From: Acinetobacter guillouiae CIP 63.46
GTDB taxonomy: Bacteria > Pseudomonadota > Gammaproteobacteria > Pseudomonadales > Moraxellaceae
Length of the DNA stretch: 64,000 bases
Assembly: GCF_000368145.1 (NCBI RefSeq)
Contig: NZ_KB849286.1
Coordinates: 62,001 to 126,000, forward strand
Direction of reading: 5' to 3'
Shown: piece after piece, positions 52,285 to 61,543 of the stretch
Numbering within the stretch: the first letter of the stretch is position 1
How the letters are laid out: the number at the start of each line of letters is the position of its first letter
Made by a program: the position numbers and the translations under genes
The notes under the pieces: generated by a model
What the model was told of the DNA's origin: nothing
Database searches by the model: none
What the model saw: the letters and a program-made list of their open reading frames with translations, nothing else

Positions 52285-52783
52285 ACTTATTCCTCTAGCT
52301 AAAGCTTCAGCTAGATTGTAACTCCCCGCCATGATGCTATTGAATTCTTCACCAAGAAGTACATCACCTTGCATTGCCTGAATAAATTGGGTAACCGCAC
52401 CATCTACTGTTTTGGCTGATCCGTCACCAATTTAAATCGCTTGAGCTACTGTTTTTGTAAGATCTAACGCCTGTTCTTGCGTTATCCCCCATTTCTTTGC
52501 CAACTGCATTAAGGCAAGTGCATAAATAAACAGCTGTAGTTAAATTAGAATTGGTTGCTAGTGCAACTTGGTGGATGCCTGCCATTGCTTAGTTAAAATT
52601 TTGTGGCTATGTTTATTTGCGCTGAACGGTTTGTATATAAGTGTACTGCTTACCTAATCCTTAGATACTTAAGCCAACACCTAAGGCTACCATAGTCGGT
52701 AAATTGCACCATTCATTCCCTATTACAAGCCAGTTGTATTAGTCTAAAAGTTTTAAGTGAAAATCATTAGAACCTAAAGCCAT
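52285..52783 (-). pseudogene. Decayed N-terminus of a tape-measure gene
   Basis: Starting at ATG 52783 (MALGSNDFH), the sequence follows the first ~165 codons of the intact tape-measure gene (3170-3672) with many substitutions, several small deletions and in-frame stops. It breaks off at about 52285. A remnant of a second prophage related to the one at the left. The rest of 51863-53143 is AT-rich; a further scrap with a premature stop lies at about 52985-53115. Confidence 0.85.
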
Positions 52784-52811
52784 TTGATATTCTCAACTCT
52801 TTTACAGACAT

Positions 52812-52831
52812 AAAAAACCACCCGAAGGTGG
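52812..52831 (-). terminator. Terminator upstream of the tape-measure remnant
   Basis: CCACC/GGTGG stem with a CGAA-type loop and TTTTTT on the minus strand, the same position as the terminators at 3699-3758 in the main prophage. Confidence 0.65.
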
Positions 52832-53143
52832 TGATTAATTCTTAAAACTATGCAATCAAATAAGTATGGCTAGATTTAACATTCTACTTTCGCTAAAACT
52901 TTTCATAATCTTTATTTAAATCAATTAATTAAAAATCCTTCCAAAGGAAGTTTAGATTAAATAAAATGAGTAAAATTATTGTTCAAGCCCAAATTAATAT
53001 AATTTGATTTAATCCTGACGAAAAATTCGGATCGAACGCCCCCTCATATCCGTTAGCTTTATAGTCGTGCAATGAGCATACTTTTTACTCTACGCTCATG
53101 GTTCTTATGACCAGAGTATTATAAAAAATACAGAAAATCCCGA

Positions 53144-53407
53144 CTAATTTGGGCTTCTTAAATCTTCAATACAACTCTTCTCTTTTTCTTCCTTGTTACG
53201 TGCATCAACAGGATTCTTAACGCATTTACAATAATCGTAATACTTTTTCTTATCCACCTCTTTGGGTGGGTCTATGCCCTGACATTCCGTTAGTACTGAC
53301 CCTAATCTATGAAATTCTTTACTCTTTTTACTCTCTGAGGGGATACTAGGTTTATAGATAATTATAAGTAGTGACACTATTATTGCTAAGAAAAATATAT
53401 ATTTCAT
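53144..53407 (-). CDS. Small secreted or membrane-anchored Cys-rich protein
   Basis: 87 residues. N-terminal hydrophobic segment (about 3-19, IFFLAIIVSLLIIIY), then a charged domain with four Cys (TECQG, DYCKCV, KSCIED). Probably periplasmic with two disulfides. Lies within the prophage debris; no family recognised. Confidence 0.5.
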   Translation of the reverse strand: MKYIFFLAIIVSLLIIIYKPSIPSESKKSKEFHRLGSVLTECQGIDPPKEVDKKKYYDYCKCVKNPVDARNKEEKEKSCIEDLRSPN

Positions 53408-53497
53408 ACAATCAATAGCCTCCCTAACTCAAAATATGTAAATCTGTTTATAAAGCAAACTTTGATATTAAATCAAGACTTGCTTAGCTTTAATCAA

Positions 53498-53551
53498 TCA
53501 CTTAACACTGCAAAGCTCTAAGTCTTTTCTAGCCTGTACTGTGTCTGTCAT
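53498..53551 (-). pseudogene. Internally deleted copy of the 19115-19288 phage gene
   Basis: Encodes MTDTVQARKDLELCSVK, then stop. The first ~14 codons and the last bases (AAGTGATTGA) match the 57-codon gene, with the middle removed. Same strand and same relative order as in the main prophage. Confidence 0.8.
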
Positions 53552-53696
53552 AGCTTTCCTCTAAGTATTAAAAAAGCCTCAACTGTGAGGGGGCTACTAA
53601 ATCTCAATAATTTATTGATCTAATTGAAAGTCTTCTGTAAAACCTTTTGCAATGCTAAAGTGACACAATTGACAAGCTAATCTTACAAGCATTCGA

Positions 53697-54140
53697 TTGA
53701 TGAATATGCATTATAAAAATTCTAAACTTCAGCATGAAGGAAGCCTGAAACAGGGGGTGTCTATCTCCCCTTTGGTTGTTCCTTTAGTCATTGGAATGGC
53801 ATACGGTACAGTTATGCTTTTCCAAGGAGATCTTGGTGGCGCCTTTGCGATGTTTTTTCTCTGTCTTATGTTTGGGCTTCCCTTTACATACACTATCACC
53901 TTTACACTGGTTTTACCGATGGCTATCTTCCTTCGCAATATAAACGCTTTATCTTCTGCACGATTGTGCCTTTGGTGCACTCTACTTGCACCAGTTACAT
54001 TCTATGCCTACATTTATCTGTTGAATGGTGGACCCGAACGAATACCTGACCTTTACGGGATCATCTTCTCCCTACTTTGCGGATTTATTTCAGGGGTTGC
54101 ATTCTGCCTGATTGCTAGGATTCGGGTATTCGCTAATTAA
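53697..54140 (+). CDS. Four-span membrane protein
   Basis: 147 residues (start at 53697 or the next ATG). Four hydrophobic helices at about 24-42, 46-64 (AFAMFFLCLMFGLPFTYTITF), 84-106 and 118-140. No motif recognised. It lies opposite to the flanking phage debris and could be a small chromosomal or cargo gene. Confidence 0.55.
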   Translation: MMNMHYKNSKLQHEGSLKQGVSISPLVVPLVIGMAYGTVMLFQGDLGGAFAMFFLCLMFGLPFTYTITFTLVLPMAIFLRNINALSSARLCLWCTLLAPVTFYAYIYLLNGGPERIPDLYGIIFSLLCGFISGVAFCLIARIRVFAN

Positions 54141-54196
54141 CTAAACTAAAAATCTTTAAGTATTAAAAAACTCTCAAAAGTGGCTTAATTAAAAAA

Positions 54197-54574
54197 TTAA
54201 CTATTCTTAAAATATAAAATAAGTAGTCCAACTGGAGCTAATACCCATGCAAAAAAGAAGCACATTAATCTTGCAATTAGCTTGAACCATATTGTAATGA
54301 TATTGATAGAATAAACGTAAACTGCATCTCCAGTAATAACCTCCCATACATAATCATATAAATATTTTGCATAGGGGTATAACAGCCCATTAAATATAAA
54401 AAATCCTTTTATAATAACTAAATTCCAGAATGGTTTTGGTGTGGTTGCTCTAGCCTCTAATGTATCTATCATCAACCAAGCTAGTACAGCAGCAACAATA
54501 CCAATTATAAGATTTCTAATGAAATAATCTTTTCTTAACCCGCCAAGAGTTTTACTAAATATATCTGCAATCAT
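54197..54574 (-). CDS. Membrane protein downstream of C4-like RNA copy 2
   Basis: 125 residues with three helices at about 20-38 (LIIGIVAAVLAWLMI), 50-66 and 98-120. It starts about 130 bases after the second C4-like RNA, so both RNA copies are followed by a gene for a membrane protein. The two proteins are not similar in sequence. Function unknown. Confidence 0.55.
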   Translation of the reverse strand: MIADIFSKTLGGLRKDYFIRNLIIGIVAAVLAWLMIDTLEARATTPKPFWNLVIIKGFFIFNGLLYPYAKYLYDYVWEVITGDAVYVYSINIITIWFKLIARLMCFFFAWVLAPVGLLILYFKNS

Positions 54575-54702
54575 CTCTATCTATTCTTATGTGATTCAAT
54601 AAATCAAAAAATATAAATATTGTTAGTAATTAAGTTTAAAGTTAGTGAATATTCACTCTAATAAATTGGCTAAATATTGGTTAATCATAAAAGATTTGAC
54701 CA

Positions 54703-54764
54703 ACAAAAAAGCTCACTAAAAAGTGAGCTTAATATCTAGTGAATTACTATAACTTCGCGCACTA
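54703..54764 (-). ncRNA. Two-hairpin small RNA resembling phage C4 antisense RNA (copy 2)
   Basis: Hairpin 1 pairs 54760-54764 with 54737-54741 (5 bp) around a loop with the same GAAGTTAT.GTAAT core as copy 1. Hairpin 2 is a 9-bp stem (54709-54730) of unrelated sequence followed by a T-run, making a terminator. Conservation of pairing with a changed stem sequence supports a functional RNA. Promoter at 54772-54800. Confidence 0.6.
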
Positions 54765-54771
54765 TAACAAA

Positions 54772-54800
54772 AATATGCCACAATATACCCTGACTTTCAA
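54772..54800 (-). promoter_or_regulatory. Promoter for C4-like RNA copy 2
   Basis: TTGAAA (54795-54800), 17-base spacer, CATATT (54772-54777): the same layout as copy 1 at 22218-22246. Confidence 0.55.
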
Positions 54801-54846
54801 GCCCCAATGATGCAACTTCTAAATTGATAGTTTGTTGCCAATCTAA

Positions 54847-55302
54847 CTAGACCTAGCATGGGATTGGGTAGATTTTGAAAAAGATTTAATAGTTATCCCA
54901 CCTGCATCTAGAGATCAACTTCTTGTCGGTGAGCGAAATATTAAAATGAACCGTCAACACTTGGTTCCATTGAGTAAGCAAATGGTTGAAATCCTTAAAA
55001 ACCAAAAAATCCAATCTAACGATGAATATGTGTTTTGTTCAGTCTTTAATAAGTCCAAAGTAATGAACAAAAGCACAATTAACCAGGCATTAAAAACAAT
55101 GGGCCTAAATTGCACTGCTCATGACTTCCGCGCCACAGCATCCACGATTTTGCATGAAAAAAATTACAGTTCAGAATGGATTGAAATGCAACTCGCCCAT
55201 ATTGATAAAAACATTGTCCGCTGTACATATAACCATGCTCAAAATTTAGATGAGAGAAGAAAAATGATTCAAGACTGGTCTGATATCGTTGATGGTTGGT
55301 AA
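54847..55302 (+). pseudogene. Tyrosine integrase, C-terminal fragment
   Basis: An open frame of about 151 codons lacking a start; it opens LAWDWVDFEKDLIVIPPASRD, which follows the usual catalytic Arg box, so that Arg is lost. It keeps the strand RQHLVPLSKQMVEIL, HDFRATASTILHEK (His-x-x-Arg), QLAHIDKNIVRCTYNHAQ with the second His and the Tyr. P4-type integrase of an eroded element, on the opposite strand to the phage debris beside it. Confidence 0.85.
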
Positions 55303-55309
55303 ATTTAAA

Positions 55310-55663
55310 ATGAAATTTATTGTTTTGCTTGTTGTTGGAATAATTGTTTTTTGGTTATATGACAGTTTTTCTACAAAATCTAGAATTAATTCTGCAATAA
55401 ATTCAGAGAGTAAAATAAATAAATGTGGTACTTTTTTAGGTTTAAAATCCACAAATTCTCGATTTAAGGAAGACTACTTTGCTTTTAAAAATAATGAAAA
55501 TAAAGTTGATGCCTTTAATATATTTCCACAATTTGATCTTCATAATAAAATTAAAAATAACGAAATAATTAAAAATGGAGACAAGGTTTGCTTTCTATAT
55601 GCATACGTTCATACTTATATGGATTCGATTAAAATAATAACAAATGTAGAGAAGATAAAATGA
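55310..55663 (+). CDS. Membrane-anchored small protein
   Basis: 117 residues from ATG 55310. N-terminal membrane helix (about 3-19, FIVLLVVGIIVFWLYDSF), then a soluble domain with two Cys (KCGTF, KVCFLYAYVH). Starts 7 bases after the integrase remnant. No family recognised. Confidence 0.5.
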   Translation: MKFIVLLVVGIIVFWLYDSFSTKSRINSAINSESKINKCGTFLGLKSTNSRFKEDYFAFKNNENKVDAFNIFPQFDLHNKIKNNEIIKNGDKVCFLYAYVHTYMDSIKIITNVEKIK

Positions 55664-55737
55664 AAATTAAGAATGAACGCAAATGTGTTCAAACTATGAA
55701 ATTCCCACCAGAGATGCTCTCGCCTAACTTGATGTCG

Positions 55738-56021
55738 AAGTTGATCAGTTTACTGTTACTGCAATCTACGATGATGCTGTAATTAAAGATTCAAAAGTCA
55801 GATCATTTTCAATGCTTACGATCAATTCTGACAACCACCCTTTTATGAAGCAATTTCACGCGCCTGACAATGAAAAGCGCTCAATCATAGTCATACCAGA
55901 AGAATACCGCAAAGATTGGTTGAATTTTGATAAAGAAAACGCTCATGAATATTTCTTTGAAATGCATGATGAGTTTGTCACTTTTCCGCGTGATGAAAAA
56001 AAACAAAACGTCTTATTCTGA
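55738..56021 (+). pseudogene. SRAP (YedK-like) protein, C-terminal remnant
   Basis: The frame DVEVDQFTVTAIYDDAV…SFSMLTINSDNHPFMKQFHAPDNEKRSIIVIP matches the C-terminal half of SOS-response-associated peptidase/DNA-crosslinking proteins (…t…H.RMP.ilp…). The catalytic Cys-containing N-terminus is missing, and the frame is closed by a stop just upstream. Confidence 0.7.
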
Positions 56022-56050
56022 CGAACCTTAGGATATATATTTTGAATCAC

Positions 56051-56398
56051 TTACCAAAATTTCCACCAAGCTTTATCAGGCCAATTAGCACAAGGGTTAG
56101 GTAATAAACCGTAAATTTTGACAAATTCATCTTCTACAAGTTTTCCATCTTGATTTTCATCTAGATATTTAAATAATTTAATGTATTTATCTTTGCCTTG
56201 AAACCGTCTATCATCTGGCCAAGGATATGGTTCAAAATCTTTAACCTTTAAAAATTCATTAAGTTCAAAGGTACCATTTTTATTTGAATCATAGATTTTA
56301 TAAAATTTCTCCCAGTCTAATGAAGTCGGATCACAGGCATGACTGAAGCTTGAAAGTGCGCTACAACTGAGAATCAGAATACAGATTATTTTTTTCAT
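56051..56398 (-). CDS. Secreted EF-hand calcium-binding protein
   Basis: 115 residues. Signal peptide (about 1-21, ending SHA-C). Two EF-hand loops with full Asp/Asn/Glu ligand sets: DSNKNGTFELNE and DENQDGKLVEDE. Two Cys (ACDPTS, NPCANW) could form a disulfide. Probably a periplasmic calcium sensor or binder. Confidence 0.75.
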   Translation of the reverse strand: MKKIICILILSCSALSSFSHACDPTSLDWEKFYKIYDSNKNGTFELNEFLKVKDFEPYPWPDDRRFQGKDKYIKLFKYLDENQDGKLVEDEFVKIYGLLPNPCANWPDKAWWKFW

Positions 56399-57229
56399 TT
56401 GTTTTATCCCATCTTTAATTAGCTTTGATTATATAGACAAAGTGATTTAGAAAAAATCATTTAAAGAAAGCCATTTAGGGTTATTCAATGTAATAGATAG
56501 CAAAACATCAATAGCGACTTTATTTTAAAACAAAAGCAGTGGTGAACTACTATTTTTTATTACATTAAAGTATTGACTAATACTGTCTGTTTTTTGGTGG
56601 TGTTTTATTCAAAAATTATTCCTAGAAATAAAGCCCTATTTAAAAGCCTTATTCTTCACATCATTCAAAGCACTCCACTTATTGTACACAGTAGTTACTT
56701 AATTATCATTCTTAAAACATCAACTGCTTCTTTATAATTCCATATGCTTTTGCGTATCGTATATTTCTGTATTAGGATTTTAACGATATATAAAATTGCT
56801 TATTTTATGAAGACTAATATATCAAAAAAAGGCGCATTAATCATCTTTATTTCATATAAATATCAAATACTTATAACAAAAATCTGCGTTTTTTTTGCAT
56901 TTTATTTTAGATTTGATTAAATGTTTTATTTGATGGAATTTAAAAGTAAACATATTTAAACAATAATCGTTGATCATTGTACTGCCTGAATCACTCTTTA
57001 GAAACTTAAATGATCTAGTAGCAAGTGTTGAGCTTGCTACTTAGATATTTTTATGCAACTGACCCGTTGTTTTTATCAAATTGACCATGGATGTAGTAAA
57101 ATGAAATTAATTTGAAAATGTATAGAACTTCTATTTGGGGAATAATCCTGTGAATTTTATTGATCCAATGAGATTAAATGCATTAATAATTTTAAGTTTA
57201 ACTTTCAAACAAAAATGGATGATATCAAG
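56399..57229. other. Gene-free AT-rich stretch
   Basis: About 830 bases with no coding-like frame. I see nothing beyond AT-rich sequence and a possible TTGACC promoter element near 57091-57096 ahead of the TonB-C-like gene. Confidence 0.5.
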
Positions 57230-58312
57230 ATGGTAATAAAAAGAATTTATTTATTGGGACTATTGCTTTTGACGATAGAAGGTTGGGCTGAAGTAATACC
57301 AAATACGACTAGTACAGAGTCATTGCCAGATGTTGGGGTAATGCAAACCTTATCCACTAATAATACCCCTATAAAGTACATAAAAAGACCAAAAATCACC
57401 TACCCTAAAAATCTTAGCGATTTCGGTAATAGGGGTAAAGTGCTGCTTAAAGTATTAATTACTGAAACAGGCAGAGTTAGCGAAGTTGAGGTACTGGATT
57501 CACCACACCCCGATTTAGAACGTGCCGCTGTTCAAGCTGTCATGGGGGCACTGTTTGAACCGGAAAAAATTAATGGTAAGCCACAAAGCGGCTTTGTGAA
57601 AATACCCATTGAATTTTCTGTGTCAGCTGGTTTAAGTAATGGTGTTGATCCTTTTAGAATCCCTGCTGCATCAAAAAACCTTCCAGCAGATTTACAGTAT
57701 GATGTCGCACCGCAGATTCGTATAGCAGCCCCTTTAGTTTATCCCTATGAGCTACTTAAATCGAAAACTACTGGTAAAGCTAAGGTGTATGTAGTTATAG
57801 ATCCTGATGGAAATGTGCGTCAAGCCAATGTGCTTTCAGCCAGTGAGCCATCATTTGGCTTAGCTGCGAAGGCTTCTTTACAGTCATGGAAATTTTATCC
57901 TGCAAAAAAAGATGGTAAACATAGTTGGTCAGTGATCACAAAAGAACAGAATTTTAATCAGTTTAATAGAGATACATCAAATAGCCACTCAACAACTCAA
58001 ATATTGGCTAATTTAGAGCGTGGAAAAACAAAAATCTATGAGTTGAAAGATTTAGATTCGGTACCTAAACCATTATATGCACCACACCCTGAAATGCCTA
58101 TAGGTTCTGATAAATCACAAAAATCAAAAGTAATGTTAGAATTTTATTTAGATCAGGATGGTATGGTGATTTTACCTAAAATTGTATCTGGGAATAATGA
58201 TGAATTTAGTTGGTTGGCGCTTACAGCGGTTAAACGTTGGCAGTTTGATATTCCGAAAGTAAATGGCAAGGCAGTTGTTGCCAGATTAAGACTGCCAATT
58301 CAATTTGATTAA
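57230..58312 (+). CDS. Secreted protein with three TonB-C-like domains
   Basis: 360 residues from ATG 57230. Signal peptide (about 1-20, LLGLLLLTIEGWA). Three repeats of the TonB C-terminal pattern 'P.yP…g.v.v.f.id..G.v….v..s.……a….k.w.f.P': about residues 45-130, 150-240 and 265-358. There is no membrane anchor, unlike TonB or TolA. It may be a periplasmic adaptor. Relatives in the window are at 39087 and 62651. Confidence 0.75.
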   Translation: MVIKRIYLLGLLLLTIEGWAEVIPNTTSTESLPDVGVMQTLSTNNTPIKYIKRPKITYPKNLSDFGNRGKVLLKVLITETGRVSEVEVLDSPHPDLERAAVQAVMGALFEPEKINGKPQSGFVKIPIEFSVSAGLSNGVDPFRIPAASKNLPADLQYDVAPQIRIAAPLVYPYELLKSKTTGKAKVYVVIDPDGNVRQANVLSASEPSFGLAAKASLQSWKFYPAKKDGKHSWSVITKEQNFNQFNRDTSNSHSTTQILANLERGKTKIYELKDLDSVPKPLYAPHPEMPIGSDKSQKSKVMLEFYLDQDGMVILPKIVSGNNDEFSWLALTAVKRWQFDIPKVNGKAVVARLRLPIQFD

Positions 58313-58449
58313 ATTGAAGGCGGTACTCAGATTCTGAGAACCAGGTATGGTGGAAATCACCACAACTGAAATTACTAAGGATCTGACGATCATGCAACCC
58401 CTTGTAACTACACTTTTAGTGTAGCTATGAATATAAGATATACATCTGA

Positions 58450-58665
58450 TACTTAGATTGTGAATACCTGTTAATCACACTAACCCACTTTTGGTTGGTT
58501 AGTTTGGGAGATGGTGAATATTGGTCTAATACCTCATCACCATGGAAGCCTATAGGTTACAAATACAAAGCATGGCATGTAGAATTTAAAACTGGTTTTT
58601 TAGCCCCTACACTTAACTACACAGAATACCTTGCCCTCTCTAAGGCTGTTCGTAATAGTAAATAG
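58450..58665 (+). pseudogene. C-terminal remnant of a phage-type structural protein
   Basis: A 71-codon open frame with no good start ends at TAG 58663 (…SLGDGEYWSNTSSPWKPIGYKYKAWHVEF…YLALSKAVRNSK). It resembles the end of a phage tail or virion protein. 58313-58440 before it contains no recognised gene. Confidence 0.4.
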
Positions 58666-58752
58666 AAGTACAGCAATTAATTTTAACTTTTAATTACTAC
58701 TGTTGTATTATTAACAATCAAAAGAATTTAGATACAAAAATGAGAGCTAATT

Positions 58753-59136
58753 ATGAAAAAAATATGTTTTATCACTTCATTAATCGTAGTTTTATCAGGA
58801 TGTAGTAACTATGTATTACCGAATGGCGAACAACTTGGTAGTAAACGATGGGAGGAAATAAGTGATAGAATGAATAAAAAAGTAGGACTTTCTGAGCAAG
58901 AACTTATTAGTCAATGGGGTGTACCAAATGGTAACTATACCCTTTCAAATGGTTCAAAAATTATATCTTATGATGTATATAATTCTAGAAAAGATAGTTA
59001 TTGTGAAGCAAAATTTTTAATTGAAAGGGGGAAAGTAACAAAATGGGGACATTCTGGTAATAAGGCTTGTGGACTCGGGTCAGCTTCACCTTCAAAATTA
59101 ATTCCAAAGACTCCTCTTCCTAAACCTACTTTATGA
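58753..59136 (+). CDS. Small lipoprotein
   Basis: 127 residues. Lipobox VLSGCSN (Cys ~17). SEQELISQWGVPNGNYTLSNGSKIISYD resembles the BamE/SmpA-like 't...v...wG.P' module. A Lys/Pro-rich end follows. Probably outer-membrane anchored. Confidence 0.7.
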   Translation: MKKICFITSLIVVLSGCSNYVLPNGEQLGSKRWEEISDRMNKKVGLSEQELISQWGVPNGNYTLSNGSKIISYDVYNSRKDSYCEAKFLIERGKVTKWGHSGNKACGLGSASPSKLIPKTPLPKPTL

Positions 59137-59210
59137 AATTAATTTACTTAATGCTACTTCTCTTGGTTAATCCTTATTAAATTGAAGCCCTCAATTGAGG
59201 GCATTTCACT

Positions 59211-59842
59211 TTATACTTCCGTTACTCCAGTTGCAGATACACCTTTTAAAACAGGCAAATCATAACGAAACTCAGCAGGTTTACTTGTTTTCCCATACCA
59301 TCGAAATTCCTGAAAGTCAGATTCATTATAAAGCGCATAACAAACCATATTTGATTGATTTCCACCAATACAGACCAACTACCTGTCTTACTATCCCGAC
59401 CTGCAACAAAGCAAACATGGCCACCACCGCTTCGAGTTTTGATTGCTACACAGCCATAGGCTGGTTTTGATAGTTTAAATCCATAGTTCACATAATCAAG
59501 TGCGCAGTACCAATGTTTTGGATATGCCACACCAGTAGATTTTAGACACCACGCCAAAAATGTACCGCACCAAGGTGTTTCATCTTCTTGCCACCATGAA
59601 CCCAAGGATTGAAGCCATTTTAGGATTGTTGGGTTATGAGCTGTTTTGCTTGTATTTTCTTTTAAACCTAAATGTTTTTTGGCTTCGACCATCCAAGCTA
59701 AATCATTTGTATTTGATACCAGTGTTGAGATCAGTGTATTGACGGTGGTTAAATTTAACTGAGGCTCACGCAATTCTGGCTGCTTTTTCAAACGAGCTAT
59801 AATCAAAGCTACATCAACAAAAGCGCCAACATATTCTTTCCA
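59211..59842 (-). pseudogene. Phage endolysin, frameshifted
   Basis: The frame encodes AKKHLGLKENTSKTAHNPTI, then WWQEDETPWCGTFLAWCLK with the catalytic Cys and GGGHVCFVAGRD with the His: a TIGR02594/CHAP-type peptidoglycan hydrolase. At about 59373 one base is missing; the other frame then continues GGNQSNMVCYALYNESDF…LKGVSATGVTEV to the stop at 59211. No ATG remains at the front. An inactive copy from the second prophage. Confidence 0.8.
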
Positions 59843-59995
59843 TTATTCGGGAATTGAGTTTTTGAACTCTTGAGGAATAATATTCCATAGAGTCAAAAGT
59901 GCTCAGAGAATAAACTCAAAACAAAAAAATGGCGCTTATTGCGCCGATCTGTAGTGATTTAAGCTTGTATGACTGTTTCCAATTATCGATTAATT

Positions 59996-60265
59996 TCATT
60001 TAATACTCCACGTGTTTGCTTGGCGTTTAAGCCAAGACTCAATAAACGTACTTCCTAAAATACCTAATGTTGATACTATTGCGATCAAAGTAAGAGGGTT
60101 TATATCAGGAACCTGTAAAACAATTGCTCCCGCTATCGTTGATCTTGCTGCTCCTAAAGTTGTTCGGCCAATAGCTAAACGCCATGTAAGTTTTCCACCA
60201 GAGACAAGTAGTTTGGCAAATCCAATACATGCCCCCATTGCAAGAATGAATAGTAAATTTTTCAT
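59996..60265 (-). CDS. Holin-like membrane protein
   Basis: 89 residues with two or three hydrophobic segments (FILAMGACIGFAKLLVSGG, TIAGAIVLQVPDI, LTLIAIVSTLGILGSTFI) and a basic tail. It lies just upstream of the endolysin remnant on the same strand, the holin position. The frame is intact. Confidence 0.65.
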   Translation of the reverse strand: MKNLLFILAMGACIGFAKLLVSGGKLTWRLAIGRTTLGAARSTIAGAIVLQVPDINPLTLIAIVSTLGILGSTFIESWLKRQANTWSIK

Positions 60266-60349
60266 TGCTCATAAATTGGGTCCAATAAAAAACCCACTCT
60301 GTTGAGTGGGTTTGATTAACATTCGATTTTGCGATTTAAGTCTTTCACG

Positions 60350-60631
60350 TTAGTTACCTCCAACTTTATTTTTTTGAATCCAAGCAAGCCCACCAGCTGA
60401 AAATATAAAACTGATCACTGCAATATAAAAAAAGGAATTAATTCTATTATTCTGTTCTTTAGATACATAATGAACCGAGCCATGATTATTTAATGAAACA
60501 GAATATATTTTATCTGGCGTTTCCTTACCCTTTGAATGGTAAGTTTCAAATAAATCAAGACCATAGAATAAGCTAGATATACTAGAAATTAGTAAAAATG
60601 CTGTAAAGAGATAAATTATAAGTTTTTTCAT
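60350..60631 (-). CDS. Two-span small membrane protein
   Basis: 93 residues: helices at about 3-24 (LIIYLFTAFLLISSISSLF) and 68-86 (FFYIAVISFIFSAGGLAWI), with a polar loop between them. No family recognised. Confidence 0.5.
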   Translation of the reverse strand: MKKLIIYLFTAFLLISSISSLFYGLDLFETYHSKGKETPDKIYSVSLNNHGSVHYVSKEQNNRINSFFYIAVISFIFSAGGLAWIQKNKVGGN

Positions 60632-60739
60632 ATCTTATCCAAGATATAGATTTAATCCAAGATACTAATTTTTATACAAAAAAGAAACCTCTCGATGGTG
60701 ATTCCTTTTCACTAAACATTCTATCTTGGTTTTATTAAT

Positions 60740-61306
60740 TTATTTATCGCTTGCTTTGTCTTGCCACAACTTTGCAGTTTCTTTATTTTCTTCGACCCCT
60801 AAGCCATGTTCGTACATAAATGCAATATCTCTCATTGCTTCTTTATTTCCTAGTGAAGCAGCTTTCTTGCGGATTTCTAATGCTTTTTGAGAATCTTTAT
60901 TGATGCCATCACCTCGACTGTATAAATTCGCTAAGCCAACCATAGATTCAGAATGATTTTGATCTAAGCCTTTTGAAAACCAAGTAAATGCTTTTTTGTA
61001 ATGTTCATCAGCATCAGCTGGATCCATATCTTCAACCAACCCAGCATAAGTTGCATATCCATCACCAAGCCAATACATCGCTTTAGCATTACCATTTTCA
61101 GCAGACTTTGTAGCCCATAATTCAGCTTGAGTTTCATCCTCATCAATACCATAACCATGAATATATACATCGGCTAACTCCAATTGGGCAACAGCATCGC
61201 CACTTTTGGCTTTAGATAATAATTCATTTGAAAATGTCGGATTAGCTAATGTTTCCATGGAAAAAATGAGTCCTAAAATAATAAATATTTGTTTGAAATT
61301 ATTCAA
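60740..61306 (-). CDS. Secreted Sel1-repeat protein
   Basis: 188 residues. Signal peptide (about 1-21, IIFLILGLIFSMETLA-like). Four Sel1-type helical repeats, e.g. GDAVAQLELADVYIHGYGI, GNAKAMYWLGDGYA, NHSESMVGLANLYSRGDGI and GNKEAMRDIAFMYEHGLGV. These act as protein-binding scaffolds, here in the periplasm. Confidence 0.8.
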   Translation of the reverse strand: MNNFKQIFIILGLIFSMETLANPTFSNELLSKAKSGDAVAQLELADVYIHGYGIDEDETQAELWATKSAENGNAKAMYWLGDGYATYAGLVEDMDPADADEHYKKAFTWFSKGLDQNHSESMVGLANLYSRGDGINKDSQKALEIRKKAASLGNKEAMRDIAFMYEHGLGVEENKETAKLWQDKASDK

Positions 61307-61543
61307 TTTTCACCCTAATATAAGTCAGGTTTGTCTATAAAATTTTGATCCATGATAATATAAATATATGACAAATTGTGTATTAACTAATTTGTTAAAT
61401 ATTAATCAAAACATTTTTATCACTATGTCAGCTAATTGGAATCATTTTGTATACCCAGCTTCAGTATTTTTCAATCTAGAGGATTGGATATTGAACTCAT
61501 AAGCTAAAAAAATAAATCATTAACCATCCAGTACACCAAACTT

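Noticed and set aside
54697-54800. Simple intergenic terminator only
   Set aside because: The promoter, first hairpin and loop sequence also match the 22.2-kb locus, so it is better explained as a second small RNA.
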